From: Acinetobacter johnsonii CIP 64.6
GTDB lineage: Bacteria > Pseudomonadota > Gammaproteobacteria > Pseudomonadales > Moraxellaceae
DNA: 64,000 bases
Direction: 5' to 3'
Assembly: GCF_000368045.1 (NCBI RefSeq)
Contig: NZ_KB849238.1
Coordinates: forward strand, 1 to 64,000
The notes under the pieces were generated by a model, which did no database searches, had not been told where the DNA came from, and saw only the letters and a program-made list of their open reading frames with translations. The position numbers and the translations under genes are program-made. Below are positions 46,547 through 55,764 of the stretch, piece by piece (positions within the stretch are counted from its first letter, which is position 1; the number at the start of each line of letters is the position of its first letter).

Positions 46547-47347
46547 TTGAAAAAACCCGTTTCTAAACTTTACCTTGCGCTGACACTGGGTGTGTCAGTG
46601 TGGTACTTGGTGGGTTGCCAAACCGTGAATACGAAAGGTGACCCAAGTAAAGCAGTACAAGTTAGAACGCAATTGGCGGCTGAATATATTAAGTCGAATG
46701 ATTACGATGCTGCGAAACGCACATTGGATCAAGCATTAGACATCGACTCTCGTGATGCATCTGCAAATATGATGATGGGCGTTTTGTTACAGCGTGAAGG
46801 CAGTCCACAAAATGTGGAAAAGGCAGAGCGTTATTTTAAGCATGCAATTGCGGCTGAGCCAAAAAATGCACAGGCTCGTAACAACTACGGTACGTATTTA
46901 TATCAAATTGGGCGTTATAATGACGCGATTGATCAACTTCAAGTTGCAGGTTCAACTTTAGGGTATGATCAACGTTATCGAGCATTGGAGAATTTAGGTC
47001 GTGCGTATCTACAAGTAGGTCGAGTGGCGGAAGCAGAAGCTGCTTTTAAACAAGCTCTACAGGTAAACTCAGGTGCCTATCTAGCCATGATCGAAATGGC
47101 GGAAATTTCATATTTACGTCAGCAAAATGCTGAAGCTACGCAGTACTATGAACAGTTTGTGCGAGCGGTTGGCGAGAAAAACTTAGATGCACGTGCGCTT
47201 TGGATTGGGATCCGAATTGCGCGAGCAAATCATGACACGATGGGTTCGCAAGTACTGGTCAACCAGTTACGTGCATTGTATCCAGACAGTCAAGAATACA
47301 AACGTTATTTGCAATTACAGTACACTACTGAGGCCGTATGGAAGTAA
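46547..47347 (+). CDS. pilW: Type IV pilus biogenesis/stability lipoprotein PilW
   Basis: A 266-residue outer membrane lipoprotein (lipobox LVGC, C25) made of TPR units: EYIKSNDYDAAKRTLDQALDID, ERYFKHAIAAEPKNAQARNNYGTYLYQIGRYNDAI and GRVAEAEAAFKQALQVNS. PilW/PilF helps the PilQ secretin assemble, so it serves twitching motility and DNA uptake. The start is TTG with AAGGGG at a good distance. It overlaps the next gene by 10 nt. Confidence 0.9.
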   Translation: MKKPVSKLYLALTLGVSVWYLVGCQTVNTKGDPSKAVQVRTQLAAEYIKSNDYDAAKRTLDQALDIDSRDASANMMMGVLLQREGSPQNVEKAERYFKHAIAAEPKNAQARNNYGTYLYQIGRYNDAIDQLQVAGSTLGYDQRYRALENLGRAYLQVGRVAEAEAAFKQALQVNSGAYLAMIEMAEISYLRQQNAEATQYYEQFVRAVGEKNLDARALWIGIRIARANHDTMGSQVLVNQLRALYPDSQEYKRYLQLQYTTEAVWK

Positions 47348-48114
47348 ATCCTAATTCACCACAATCGAATGGTTCTAGCAATGCTTTAGGAAATATCCAA
47401 CGTCCGGGTGATTATCTTCGTCAAATTCGTATTACACAAAAACGTGAATTAAGCGACGTTGCCAAAGAGTTGAATATTCCACTCAAGACCTTAACTGCGC
47501 TTGAGCAGGACGAATATACAGCGCTTCCAGAAGCAACCTTCATTAAGGGTTACTATCGTACTTATGCGAAGTTCCTAAAAGTGGATGCTACTACGATTAT
47601 TCAGCGTTTTGATGACATCTATGCCAATGATACGGGGCTATTGCCGAATCATGCATTGAATAATTCACCGATTAAAATCATGGGTAAATTACCCGGTTCT
47701 AACCGTGACCGTAACCGTAAATGGTTGAAACGTGGACTGATTGCGATTGTTGTAATTGCGATTTTGGCAGCGTTGTTCGGCATGATCCAGAATTGGTCAG
47801 GTAGTACAGATGAGGCTGCGACTCCACAGACAGAATCTGATGTACAAATCATCAATATGAATGGGGCTGCTGCAACTACAGGGGATCAGTTGAAACTTGA
47901 GTTCAATCGTCCTACGTCTGTACATATTGTCGATTCAACTGGCAAAGTACTGGCAACAGGGCGTCAAGCCTCTACACTTGAGCTTGCGGGTGAGACTCCT
48001 TTCCAAATTCGTATTGATGATGCCGCTGCTGTGTCACTCAGCTTAAATAATGAAAGTATTTCATTGTCACCATATACCGTCGGTGGAAAAGCAGATTTCC
48101 GCTTGTCACGTTAA
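47338..48114 (+). CDS. RodZ-like helix-turn-helix membrane protein
   Basis: A 258-residue protein with an N-terminal HTH_25 domain (YLRQIRITQKRELSDVAKELNIPLKTLTALE), basic linker (NRDRNRKWLKRG), one membrane helix (LIAIVVIAILAALFGMI) and a C-terminal periplasmic DUF4115 domain (LKLEFNRPTSVHIVD). RodZ links MreB to the cell-wall machinery and sets rod shape. Position between pilW and ispG is the usual rodZ position. Confidence 0.9.
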   Translation: MEVNPNSPQSNGSSNALGNIQRPGDYLRQIRITQKRELSDVAKELNIPLKTLTALEQDEYTALPEATFIKGYYRTYAKFLKVDATTIIQRFDDIYANDTGLLPNHALNNSPIKIMGKLPGSNRDRNRKWLKRGLIAIVVIAILAALFGMIQNWSGSTDEAATPQTESDVQIINMNGAAATTGDQLKLEFNRPTSVHIVDSTGKVLATGRQASTLELAGETPFQIRIDDAAAVSLSLNNESISLSPYTVGGKADFRLSR

Positions 48115-48132
48115 TGGGATCAAGGAAAAGCA

Positions 48133-49248
48133 ATGATTGTAAATCCAATTAAACGCAAGCCTACTCGTAAGATTCGTGTAGGTTCAGTCTATGTCGGTGG
48201 CGATGCGCCCATCAGCATTCAAAGTATGACCAATACTGAAACTTGTGATGTGGAAGCAACGCTAGCGCAAATTCAGCGCTGTGCAGATGTAGGTGCGGAC
48301 ATCATGCGTGTTTCTGTACCGACGATGGAAGCTGCAGAGGCTTTTGGTGAAATTCGTAAGCGTTCATCGGTGCCGTTGGTTGCAGATATTCATTTTGATT
48401 ACAAGATTGCACTGCGTGTTGCAGACTTGGGTGCGGACTGTTTAAGGATTAACCCCGGAAATATTGGCTCTGAAGCAAAAATTCGCGAAGTGGTGGCCGC
48501 AGCGCGCCATAACGATATTTCTATGCGTATTGGAGTGAATGCAGGTTCACTGGAAAAAGATATTCAAAAGAAATATGGTGAGCCAACAGGTCAGGCTTTG
48601 CTTGAGTCGGCGATGCGTCATATTGATATTCTAGACCGTTTAGATTTTCATGAATTCAAAGTCTCAGTGAAAGCATCCAATGTGTTTTTAACCATGGATG
48701 CTTACCGTCTATTGTCACAGCAAATTGATAATCCGTTACATCTGGGTGTGACAGAAGCTGGGATTTACCGTACAGGTTCAGTGAAGTCTGCGATTGCATT
48801 GGGCGGTTTGTTGTTGGATGGCATTGGTGACACCATGCGTATTTCCTTGGCAGCGGAACCTGAAGAAGAGATTAAGATTGGTTTTGATATTTTAAAATCA
48901 CTCAGTCTTCGTTCAAATGGCATTAACTTCATTGCTTGTCCAAGTTGTTCACGTCAAGAATTCAACGTGATTTCAGTGATGCAAGCCTTAGAAGAGCGTT
49001 TAGAAGATATTCGTACCCCAATGGATGTGTCGGTGATTGGGTGTAAAGTGAATGGTCCGGGTGAAGCCAAAGAAGCCGATATTGGTGTAGTTGGTGCAAG
49101 TCCACGTTCACTGGTGTATCGTAATGGTGAAAAGAGCCATTTAATTGACACAAATCAGTTGGTTGACGAAATCGAAACGATGGTTCGTCAGCGTGTTTCA
49201 GAGCTTGAAGAAGCTAAATCTAAAGAGATCATCCGTAGTTCATCATGA
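48133..49248 (+). CDS. ispG: 4-hydroxy-3-methylbut-2-enyl-diphosphate synthase (IspG)
   Basis: A 371-residue GcpE/IspG. SIQSMTNTETCDVEAT starts the TIM barrel; the [4Fe-4S] cysteines are in ACPSCSRQEFN and GCKVNGPGEAKEADIGV. It makes HMBPP in the MEP isoprenoid pathway. It overlaps hisS by 4 nt. Confidence 0.97.
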   Translation: MIVNPIKRKPTRKIRVGSVYVGGDAPISIQSMTNTETCDVEATLAQIQRCADVGADIMRVSVPTMEAAEAFGEIRKRSSVPLVADIHFDYKIALRVADLGADCLRINPGNIGSEAKIREVVAAARHNDISMRIGVNAGSLEKDIQKKYGEPTGQALLESAMRHIDILDRLDFHEFKVSVKASNVFLTMDAYRLLSQQIDNPLHLGVTEAGIYRTGSVKSAIALGGLLLDGIGDTMRISLAAEPEEEIKIGFDILKSLSLRSNGINFIACPSCSRQEFNVISVMQALEERLEDIRTPMDVSVIGCKVNGPGEAKEADIGVVGASPRSLVYRNGEKSHLIDTNQLVDEIETMVRQRVSELEEAKSKEIIRSSS

Positions 49249-50540
49249 GTTCAATTGTCGCAATCAAAGGTTTTAATGACATTCTTCCTACGCAAACACC
49301 AGCGTGGAGACGTCTTGAACAGCATCTCGCATCATTGATGGATGCGTATGGCTACCAGCAAATTCGTTTGCCTATTGTTGAACAAACCAATTTGTTCAAA
49401 CGTTCAATTGGTGATGCAACGGATATCGTTGAAAAAGAAATGTACACCTTCTTGGACAAAGGTAATCCGCCTGAGTCTTTGACTTTGCGTCCTGAAGGAA
49501 CAGCAGGCTGTGTACGTGCCATGCTGGAGCATAACTTGCTTCGCGGTGCAACGCCTCGTGTCTGGTATATCGGGCCGATGTTCCGTTATGAAAAGCCGCA
49601 AAAGGGTCGTTACCGTCAGTTCCACCAATTTGGCGTGGAAACCTTTGGTGTTGCAACCCCAGATATGGATGCTGAGCTGATTTTGATGACGGCACGTCTG
49701 TGGAAACGCATGGGTGTGGCAGATAAAGTTCAACTTGAGTTGAATACTTTAGGTGAGTCTGATGAACGTGCAGCTTATCGTGCGGCATTGGTGGAGTTCT
49801 TAGAATCACATAAAAATGATTTAGATGAAGATTCACAGCGTCGTTTAACCACCAACCCACTACGTATCCTTGACTCTAAAGATGCAAAAACCCAAGCCAT
49901 TTTAGTAAATGCGCCGAAGTTGCATGACTTTATGGGAGAGGAGACACTACAGCACTTTACCACTTTGCAGCATTATTTAACCGATGCAGGTGTGAGCTTC
50001 GTGATTAACCAAAAACTGGTGCGTGGCTTAGATTATTACAATAAAACTGTATTTGAATGGACCACCACGCATTTGGGTTCACAAGGCACAGTCTGTGCGG
50101 GCGGTCGTTATGATGGCTTAGTGGGTCAGCTTAAAGGCAAGGCCGATCAGTCTGTACCTGCAGTTGGCTTTGCGATGGGTATGGAGCGTCTGTTGTTGTT
50201 GCTTGAGCAAGTCGAAGACGCTACACCTATACGTGACTGCGAAATGTTTTTATTGGCAGATCCTGCTTCTCAAGGCAAAGCTTTGGTGCTTGCAGAACAA
50301 ATTCGTAACCAGTTAGATGCTGCATCAAGCACGCTTCGTTTGAAAGTTGGTTCACATGGTTCAATGAAGTCGCAAATGAAAAAAGCGGATCAGTCTGGCG
50401 CATTGTTTGCCCTCATTTTGGGTGAGCGCGAGGTAGAAGCTGCACAGTTTGCCGTAAAAGAGTTGGCAACAGCTGAACAAACTTTGGTTGCGGTGGATGA
50501 CATCGTGCCATTTATGATTGAAAAATTTTCTTCAAAATAA
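49245..50540 (+). CDS. hisS: Histidyl-tRNA synthetase
   Basis: A 431-residue class II synthetase: motif 2 region WYIGPMFRYEKPQKGRYRQFHQFG, the histidine-binding loops LVRGLDYYNKTVFEW and CAGGRYDGLV, motif 3 GFAMGMERLLLLL, and a C-terminal anticodon domain. It charges tRNA-His. Confidence 0.97.
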   Translation: MSSIVAIKGFNDILPTQTPAWRRLEQHLASLMDAYGYQQIRLPIVEQTNLFKRSIGDATDIVEKEMYTFLDKGNPPESLTLRPEGTAGCVRAMLEHNLLRGATPRVWYIGPMFRYEKPQKGRYRQFHQFGVETFGVATPDMDAELILMTARLWKRMGVADKVQLELNTLGESDERAAYRAALVEFLESHKNDLDEDSQRRLTTNPLRILDSKDAKTQAILVNAPKLHDFMGEETLQHFTTLQHYLTDAGVSFVINQKLVRGLDYYNKTVFEWTTTHLGSQGTVCAGGRYDGLVGQLKGKADQSVPAVGFAMGMERLLLLLEQVEDATPIRDCEMFLLADPASQGKALVLAEQIRNQLDAASSTLRLKVGSHGSMKSQMKKADQSGALFALILGEREVEAAQFAVKELATAEQTLVAVDDIVPFMIEKFSSK

Positions 50541-50567
50541 GCCAAAATATAAGGAAAGGGTAGTCAC

Positions 50568-51266
50568 ATGAGCGCATTAAGTGATGAAGAACAACTTGAT
50601 AGTTTAAAGTCTTTCACTAAGAAATATGGTTCAGCCATTATTAGTGGGATTTTAATTGCGCTGATTGCCTTTTTTGGATGGCAATACTGGCAGAAGAAGA
50701 CTTTGGCCCAGAACCAAATGAACACGGCTAAAGTTCAACAATTGATGGATGAAGCACGTGCAACGCAAGGTGATGCATTTACAGCCTTGTCTGCAACTGC
50801 CGACAAAATTGTGAAAGAAGCACCAGATTCGGCGCAGGCCATTCAAACGCAATTGTTGATGGCAAAATTGGCCTATGACAAAGCGGATTATGCTAGTGCT
50901 GAAAAAGCGTTGAAGAAAGTTGAAAACTCGAAAGTGGATGACGACGGCTTAGTGCAAATTGTGAAATTGCGTTTAGCTTATGCACAATTGGCGCAAAAGA
51001 AGTTTGATGATGCGATTAAAAACCTCGCATTGGTAAAAGATCCTGCTTTTAAAGCGACAGCCGATGAAGCTTTGGGTGATGTCTATGTGGCTAAAAATGA
51101 CATCGAAAATGCGAAAAAAGCGTACCAAAGTGCATGGGATCAGTTGGTTGAACGTAAACAAGAACGCCAAATTTTACAAATTAAACTCGAAAGTGTTGGT
51201 ATTTTAGTTGATGATCCTGAAATCGAACGTCCACTTATAGAAACAGCAGCGGAAGAAACTGAATGA
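50568..51266 (+). CDS. YfgM-type TPR membrane protein
   Basis: A 232-residue protein with one N-terminal membrane helix (SAIISGILIALIAFFGWQYW) and a periplasmic TPR_21 region (LAYDKADYASAEKALKKVEN; ADEALGDVYVAKNDIENAKKAYQSAW). YfgM is an ancillary SecYEG/PpiD chaperone in E. coli. It overlaps bamB by 4 nt. Its acidic tail ends ETAAEETE. Confidence 0.92.
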   Translation: MSALSDEEQLDSLKSFTKKYGSAIISGILIALIAFFGWQYWQKKTLAQNQMNTAKVQQLMDEARATQGDAFTALSATADKIVKEAPDSAQAIQTQLLMAKLAYDKADYASAEKALKKVENSKVDDDGLVQIVKLRLAYAQLAQKKFDDAIKNLALVKDPAFKATADEALGDVYVAKNDIENAKKAYQSAWDQLVERKQERQILQIKLESVGILVDDPEIERPLIETAAEETE

Positions 51267-52408
51267 ATAGAAAATACAAAATTTCGTGCGCATTAACAGT
51301 ATTAACTTTAGCGCTTGCGGGTTGTGCAAGTAGCGGAAAAGTAAAAGAAGTTAAGCCGAATCCACTTCCAAAACTGACTCAGGCGAAAACCCTGACTCCT
51401 GTATTTTCTCAAAGTGTGTCTTCAACTTCGACTGCTGATCCTTTACGTTTACGCCTAGATGCAGACAACGGTGTAGTTTTTGCGCTTGACCCTAAAGGTG
51501 TAGTGACGGCATATCAAGGTAAACAAAAACTATGGCAGAAAGAAGTATCTAAAGCCGGCTTGAGTTCAGGTGTTGAGGCTGCCGATGGTCATGTCATTGT
51601 AGGTAACGCCAAAGGGCAATTGTTTGCTTTAGATCAGGCAACTGGCGAGCAAAAATGGACAGCACAATTAACGGGTGCACTTCTTGCGCCATCGTTGATT
51701 CAAGCTGGTCGTGTAATTTCTGTCAGTAATGATGGCACTGTTTTTGCGCATGATTTGGCAACAGGTCAGCAAGTGTGGACCTATAACTTACCGAATGTAC
51801 AACTTAGTTTGCGCGGCAATGCTGCGCCTGTTCCTGTCGATGCGCGTACAGTGCTAATTTCTTCAGCTAATGCCTATGTTTATGCTTTAGATGTGCTTAC
51901 TGGCGTGCCACGTATGCAGCGCCGTGTAGCTGTGTCGGATGGTCGTTCGGATATTCAACGTTTGAATGATGTTGATGGTGATCCTGTAGTGGCAGGTCAG
52001 TACTTGATTACGACCAGCTATCAAGGTCAAGTGACCATGACAGATTTGGCTTCACAGCAAGTAGTGTGGAGTGAAGACTCAAGCAGTACGCAGCGCCCTG
52101 AAGTAGTGGGTAATGGTGTATTCGTGGCGCAAACTGACGGTAAGTTAGTGGCTTATGAAATTAGCACGGGTCAAAAGCTTTGGGAGAATGACAGCCTGCT
52201 GAACCGCCAATTGAGTAATCCAGTGATGTTAGGCCAAGACCTAATCGTCGGTGATCTAGATGGTGTATTGCACATGCTGAACCCTGCGACAGGTGAGTTG
52301 ATCGGTCGTGCTAAGACGTCTGGCGAAGTGCGTACTTTACGTGTGATTGATGATCAGCTCTATGTTGCGACACGAAAGGGTGCATTAAGCATTTGGCAGA
52401 ATCGTTAA
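51263..52408 (+). CDS. bamB: Outer membrane assembly factor BamB
   Basis: A 381-residue lipoprotein (lipobox ALAGC, C21) with a PQQ-type eight-bladed propeller: GVVFALDPKGVVTAYQGKQKLWQ, GQLFALDQATGEQKWTAQL, GTVFAHDLATGQQVWTYNL and later repeats. It is part of the BAM complex that inserts beta-barrel proteins. It ends the cotranscribed group; a terminator follows before der. Confidence 0.95.
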   Translation: MNRKYKISCALTVLTLALAGCASSGKVKEVKPNPLPKLTQAKTLTPVFSQSVSSTSTADPLRLRLDADNGVVFALDPKGVVTAYQGKQKLWQKEVSKAGLSSGVEAADGHVIVGNAKGQLFALDQATGEQKWTAQLTGALLAPSLIQAGRVISVSNDGTVFAHDLATGQQVWTYNLPNVQLSLRGNAAPVPVDARTVLISSANAYVYALDVLTGVPRMQRRVAVSDGRSDIQRLNDVDGDPVVAGQYLITTSYQGQVTMTDLASQQVVWSEDSSSTQRPEVVGNGVFVAQTDGKLVAYEISTGQKLWENDSLLNRQLSNPVMLGQDLIVGDLDGVLHMLNPATGELIGRAKTSGEVRTLRVIDDQLYVATRKGALSIWQNR

Positions 52409-52457
52409 TTCTGTTCGACTTATGTTAAACTAGTCGAAATTCGTATTTTTTAAATTC

Positions 52458-52494
52458 CTCGGGGTGTTTGCTTAGTCAAAACCCCGAGTTTTTA
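52458..52494 (+). terminator. bamB terminator
   Basis: CTCGGGGT / ACCCCGAG stem with a long loop and a T-run, 50 bp after bamB. It separates bamB from der. Confidence 0.8.
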
Positions 52495-52575
52495 TTCAGG
52501 TTTTTCACCTAATTTTCTTCCAGTTTCTGATGTTCAGACCAGTCTCACTGGCTGATCTTGAATAAAGGTTAATCT

Positions 52576-53985
52576 ATGAAACCCGTAATTGCGCTCATTG
52601 GTCGTCCGAACGTCGGAAAATCAACGCTATTTAACCAGATCACCAAAAGCCGAGACGCGCTTGTTGCTGACTTTGCCGGTCTGACTCGTGACCGTAAATA
52701 TGGTGATGCTGTATTTCAAAATAAGTCTTTCATTGTGGTTGATACTGGTGGTATTGGCGAAAATGAAGGCGGTATCGACTCTTACATGGCAGAACAGTCT
52801 AAAACTGCCATCAATGAAGCCGATATTATTGTATTCGTAGTTGATGCACGCGCAGGCCTGCTCGCATCGGATGAGCAAATTGCGCGTGAGCTACGTACAC
52901 TCGGTAAGAAAGTTTACCTTGTGGCGAATAAAGTTGATGGTGTACATGCCGAAGCTGCACTTGTTGAATTTTACAAGTTAGGTATGGGCGAACCTATGCA
53001 AGTGGCTGCGAGCCATGGTCGCGGTGTACAGCAAATGCTTGAAGACGTGCTTTCAAGTGTGCCCGAAGATGAAGATGCAGATGAGCACGACAAGAACACA
53101 GGCTTACGTTTAGCGATTATTGGTCGTCCAAACGTCGGTAAATCTACGCTAGTGAACCGTTTATTGGGTGAAGAGCGTGTAGTTGCATTTGACCAACCGG
53201 GGACAACCCGCGACTCGATCTATATCCCGTATGAACGTGATGGCCGTCAGTACACCTTAATCGATACTGCAGGTGTGCGCCGTAAAGGTAAAGTCGATGA
53301 AATGATTGAGAAGTTCTCAATTGTGAAAACACTCCAGGCCATTAAAGATGCCCATGTCATTGTGGTTGTACTTGATGCACGTGAAGGTGTGGTTGAGCAA
53401 GATCTACATTTGATTGGTTACGCGCTTGAAGCGGGCCGTGCGATGGTGATTGCGATTAACAAATGGGACAACATGTCTGAGTATGATCGTAAACAATGTA
53501 AGTTGGATGTCGATCGTCGCTTTGACTTTATTCCTTGGGCGAAAGTGCATTTAATTTCTGCATTGCATGGTACGGGTGTGGGGGATCTATATCCATCGAT
53601 TCACCGTGCTTATGATTCGTCACATTTGAAAGTTTCACCTGCAAAAATCACACAAATTTTAAGTGATGCTACGGATGCGCACCAACCGCCAATGGTCGGT
53701 GGTCGCCGTATTAAAATGCGTTATGCACATATGGGTGGTCAAAATCCACCAACGATTGTAGTGCATGGTAACAAAGTCGATAAAACCCCTGCGGATTATC
53801 GCCGTTATTTAGAAAACGTATTCCGTAAAGTGTACAAACTTGAAGGTACGCCAGTACGTATTGAGTTTAAAACCTCTGAAAACCCATTTGAAGGACGTAA
53901 GTCACAGGTGGATGAACGTACGGCAGCACGTAAGCGTCGTTATGTTCAGAAGTTTAAGAAAGCTGAGAAGAAATTCAAACGCTAA
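52576..53985 (+). CDS. der: Ribosome biogenesis GTPase Der
   Basis: A 469-residue protein with two tandem GTPase domains (GRPNVGKST at about 9 and again near 182; DTGGIGE and DTAGVRRKGK as G3) and a C-terminal KH-like domain with a basic tail (KRRYVQKFKKAEKKFKR). It is essential for 50S maturation. It has its own terminator. Confidence 0.97.
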   Translation: MKPVIALIGRPNVGKSTLFNQITKSRDALVADFAGLTRDRKYGDAVFQNKSFIVVDTGGIGENEGGIDSYMAEQSKTAINEADIIVFVVDARAGLLASDEQIARELRTLGKKVYLVANKVDGVHAEAALVEFYKLGMGEPMQVAASHGRGVQQMLEDVLSSVPEDEDADEHDKNTGLRLAIIGRPNVGKSTLVNRLLGEERVVAFDQPGTTRDSIYIPYERDGRQYTLIDTAGVRRKGKVDEMIEKFSIVKTLQAIKDAHVIVVVLDAREGVVEQDLHLIGYALEAGRAMVIAINKWDNMSEYDRKQCKLDVDRRFDFIPWAKVHLISALHGTGVGDLYPSIHRAYDSSHLKVSPAKITQILSDATDAHQPPMVGGRRIKMRYAHMGGQNPPTIVVHGNKVDKTPADYRRYLENVFRKVYKLEGTPVRIEFKTSENPFEGRKSQVDERTAARKRRYVQKFKKAEKKFKR

Positions 53986-54009
53986 TCAGGCATTTAGGTT
54001 TTGATGCTG

Positions 54010-54038
54010 AAAAGCCCAAAGTGATCTTTGGGCTTTTT
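54010..54038 (+). terminator. der terminator
   Basis: AAAAGCCCAAAG-TGAT-CTTTGGGCTTTT followed by T residues. Confidence 0.9.
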
Positions 54039-54075
54039 TATTTTATGATGCATGAAACCATGATAGGAAGACAAA

Positions 54076-54750
54076 GTGGCAAGGATAATACGTGTTGAGC
54101 TGAAAAAGATTGAGGACATTGTGCAGATGAATCACAGCCTGTCACGTGTTGAGCAAATTGCACAGCGAAAACAAGCCATTTATCAATATCGCAATCAATG
54201 CTTATCCGAACAACGGCAGATGGTTGTGGATGATCACTCCATTGCACAGAGTGAGACAGGTAAACCTTATTTGCTTGATCAGCCTTCTTTTCATTTCAAT
54301 CATAGTCACAGCCAAAACTACTACGCTTTAGCTACCAGTGAGCGGATGCAAGATCTAGGCGTGGACGTGGAAGAATTAAGCCGAAAAGTACGCTTTGAGG
54401 CTTTGGCTAAACATGCTTTTCATGTAGAGGAACTTCGCGTGTGGTACGAGTTTGATCAGGACAAAGCATACTGGTTTAAGGTCTGGACCACCAAAGAAGC
54501 GGTACTTAAAGCCTCGGGTTTAGGCATTCGTTTAAACTTAAATGAACTGAACACTCAAGCACATCCAACGCATAATGGCGGCATGTGTAGTCATCCGCTG
54601 ATTGGGAGTTTTGCCTATCAAAATTTTGAGTTGGGAGATGTGATGTTGACCGTGGCTTGGCGGGCAGAACAGTCCTGCCGTGGCTATGGATTGCCTCAGA
54701 TTGAGCTGGTACAACACCTTCTCACCGACATAAAAAAGCCTCTCGATTGA
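54076..54750 (+). CDS. 4'-phosphopantetheinyl transferase (Sfp/AcpT type)
   Basis: A 224-residue transferase: FNHSHSQNYYALATS, the Mg-binding GVDVEELSR, and WFKVWTTKEAVLKASGLGI. It transfers phosphopantetheine from CoA to carrier proteins. With about 225 residues it is the Sfp class, not the short AcpS. Its target (fatty-acid, siderophore or other carrier) is not visible; no NRPS/PKS is in the window. The start is a GTG with AGGAAGAC before it. Confidence 0.88.
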   Translation: MARIIRVELKKIEDIVQMNHSLSRVEQIAQRKQAIYQYRNQCLSEQRQMVVDDHSIAQSETGKPYLLDQPSFHFNHSHSQNYYALATSERMQDLGVDVEELSRKVRFEALAKHAFHVEELRVWYEFDQDKAYWFKVWTTKEAVLKASGLGIRLNLNELNTQAHPTHNGGMCSHPLIGSFAYQNFELGDVMLTVAWRAEQSCRGYGLPQIELVQHLLTDIKKPLD

Positions 54751-54766
54751 GAGGCTTTCTTTTTCA
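54733..54766. terminator. Bidirectional terminator
   Basis: AAAAAAGCCTCTC-GATT-GAGAGGCTTTCTTTTT lies between the convergent transferase gene and secF. The minus strand has a clean T6, so it is the stronger direction. Confidence 0.88.
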
Positions 54767-54781
54767 CACTATGGTGTGTAT

Positions 54782-55756
54782 TTATGGAATTTCATTTTCT
54801 TCTTCAAACTCAGGCTTCACTTGAACAATGAAGTCTTGACGGTTTAAGCCACGCCATAAAGCAAAAGCTGTACCGATATAGATTGAAGAGTAGGTACCCA
54901 CAAAGACGCCCACAAACATTGCAACAGAGAACCATTTAAGGCCATCACCACCGAGGATCATCATCGAGATCACCACCAACAATAAAGTCATTGAGGTGTG
55001 AATGGTACGACGTAGGGTCTCAGTTAAAGCGATGTTAACGATCTCTAAAGGCGAAGCGCCACGAATCTTACGGAAGTTTTCACGAATACGATCCGAAACG
55101 ACAATGTTGTCATTCAGTGAGAAACCAATCAGAGCCAGAATTGCAGCCAATACAGTTAAGTCAAATGGCCACTGCATCATGGCAAAAATACCAATGGTGA
55201 CCACCACGTCATGGAACAAAGACAGTACCGCACCCATCGCCAGTTTGAATTCAAAGCGAATCGTTACGTAGACCAACATCAGCAGTAACGCTAAAGCCAC
55301 AGCACCCGCTGAACGAATGTAGAGTTCATTGCCAACTTGTCCACCCACCACATCAACCTTGTTGACCGAAGCTGAGTTACCTGGTAGCTGTACAGCTTGG
55401 GTAATGGTTTTGGTTAAGTCTTCTGCCGCTGTGTCTTCTTGTACAGGCATACGCACAATCAAATCACGATCTGAACCAATGGTTTGTACTACAGGGTCAT
55501 GAAAGCCAGCTTTGGTCAGTGCAGCAGAGACATCGGCTGACTTCACTGGTTTGCTATAGTTCAATTCGGCAGAAATACCACCAGTAAAGTCCAAACCTAA
55601 GTTGAGACCCTTGGTGAAAATAAAGAATAGGCTGCCGATGGTTAAGACAATAGAAAGAATGGCTGCAGGCAGCGCAATCTTCATAAAATCAATCACGCGT
55701 TCATCATCTGGACGGCCGTATTTTTTTGAATCTTGTTGAGTCACATCAGTCATCAT
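54782..55756 (-). CDS. secF: Protein translocase subunit SecF
   Basis: A 324-residue protein with six membrane helices: ALPAAILSIVLTIGSLFFI then GLDFTGGISAEL (a SecF signature), a periplasmic domain, and GFSLNDNIVVSDRIRENFRK. It couples proton flow with SecD to late translocation. It starts 8 bp after secD. Confidence 0.96.
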   Translation of the reverse strand: MMTDVTQQDSKKYGRPDDERVIDFMKIALPAAILSIVLTIGSLFFIFTKGLNLGLDFTGGISAELNYSKPVKSADVSAALTKAGFHDPVVQTIGSDRDLIVRMPVQEDTAAEDLTKTITQAVQLPGNSASVNKVDVVGGQVGNELYIRSAGAVALALLLMLVYVTIRFEFKLAMGAVLSLFHDVVVTIGIFAMMQWPFDLTVLAAILALIGFSLNDNIVVSDRIRENFRKIRGASPLEIVNIALTETLRRTIHTSMTLLLVVISMMILGGDGLKWFSVAMFVGVFVGTYSSIYIGTAFALWRGLNRQDFIVQVKPEFEEENEIP

Positions 55757-55764
55757 CGATCTCC

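Noticed and set aside
49396..49860. A 154-codon minus-strand frame
   Set aside because: It is antisense to hisS and resembles no protein; the frame is kept open by hisS codon bias.
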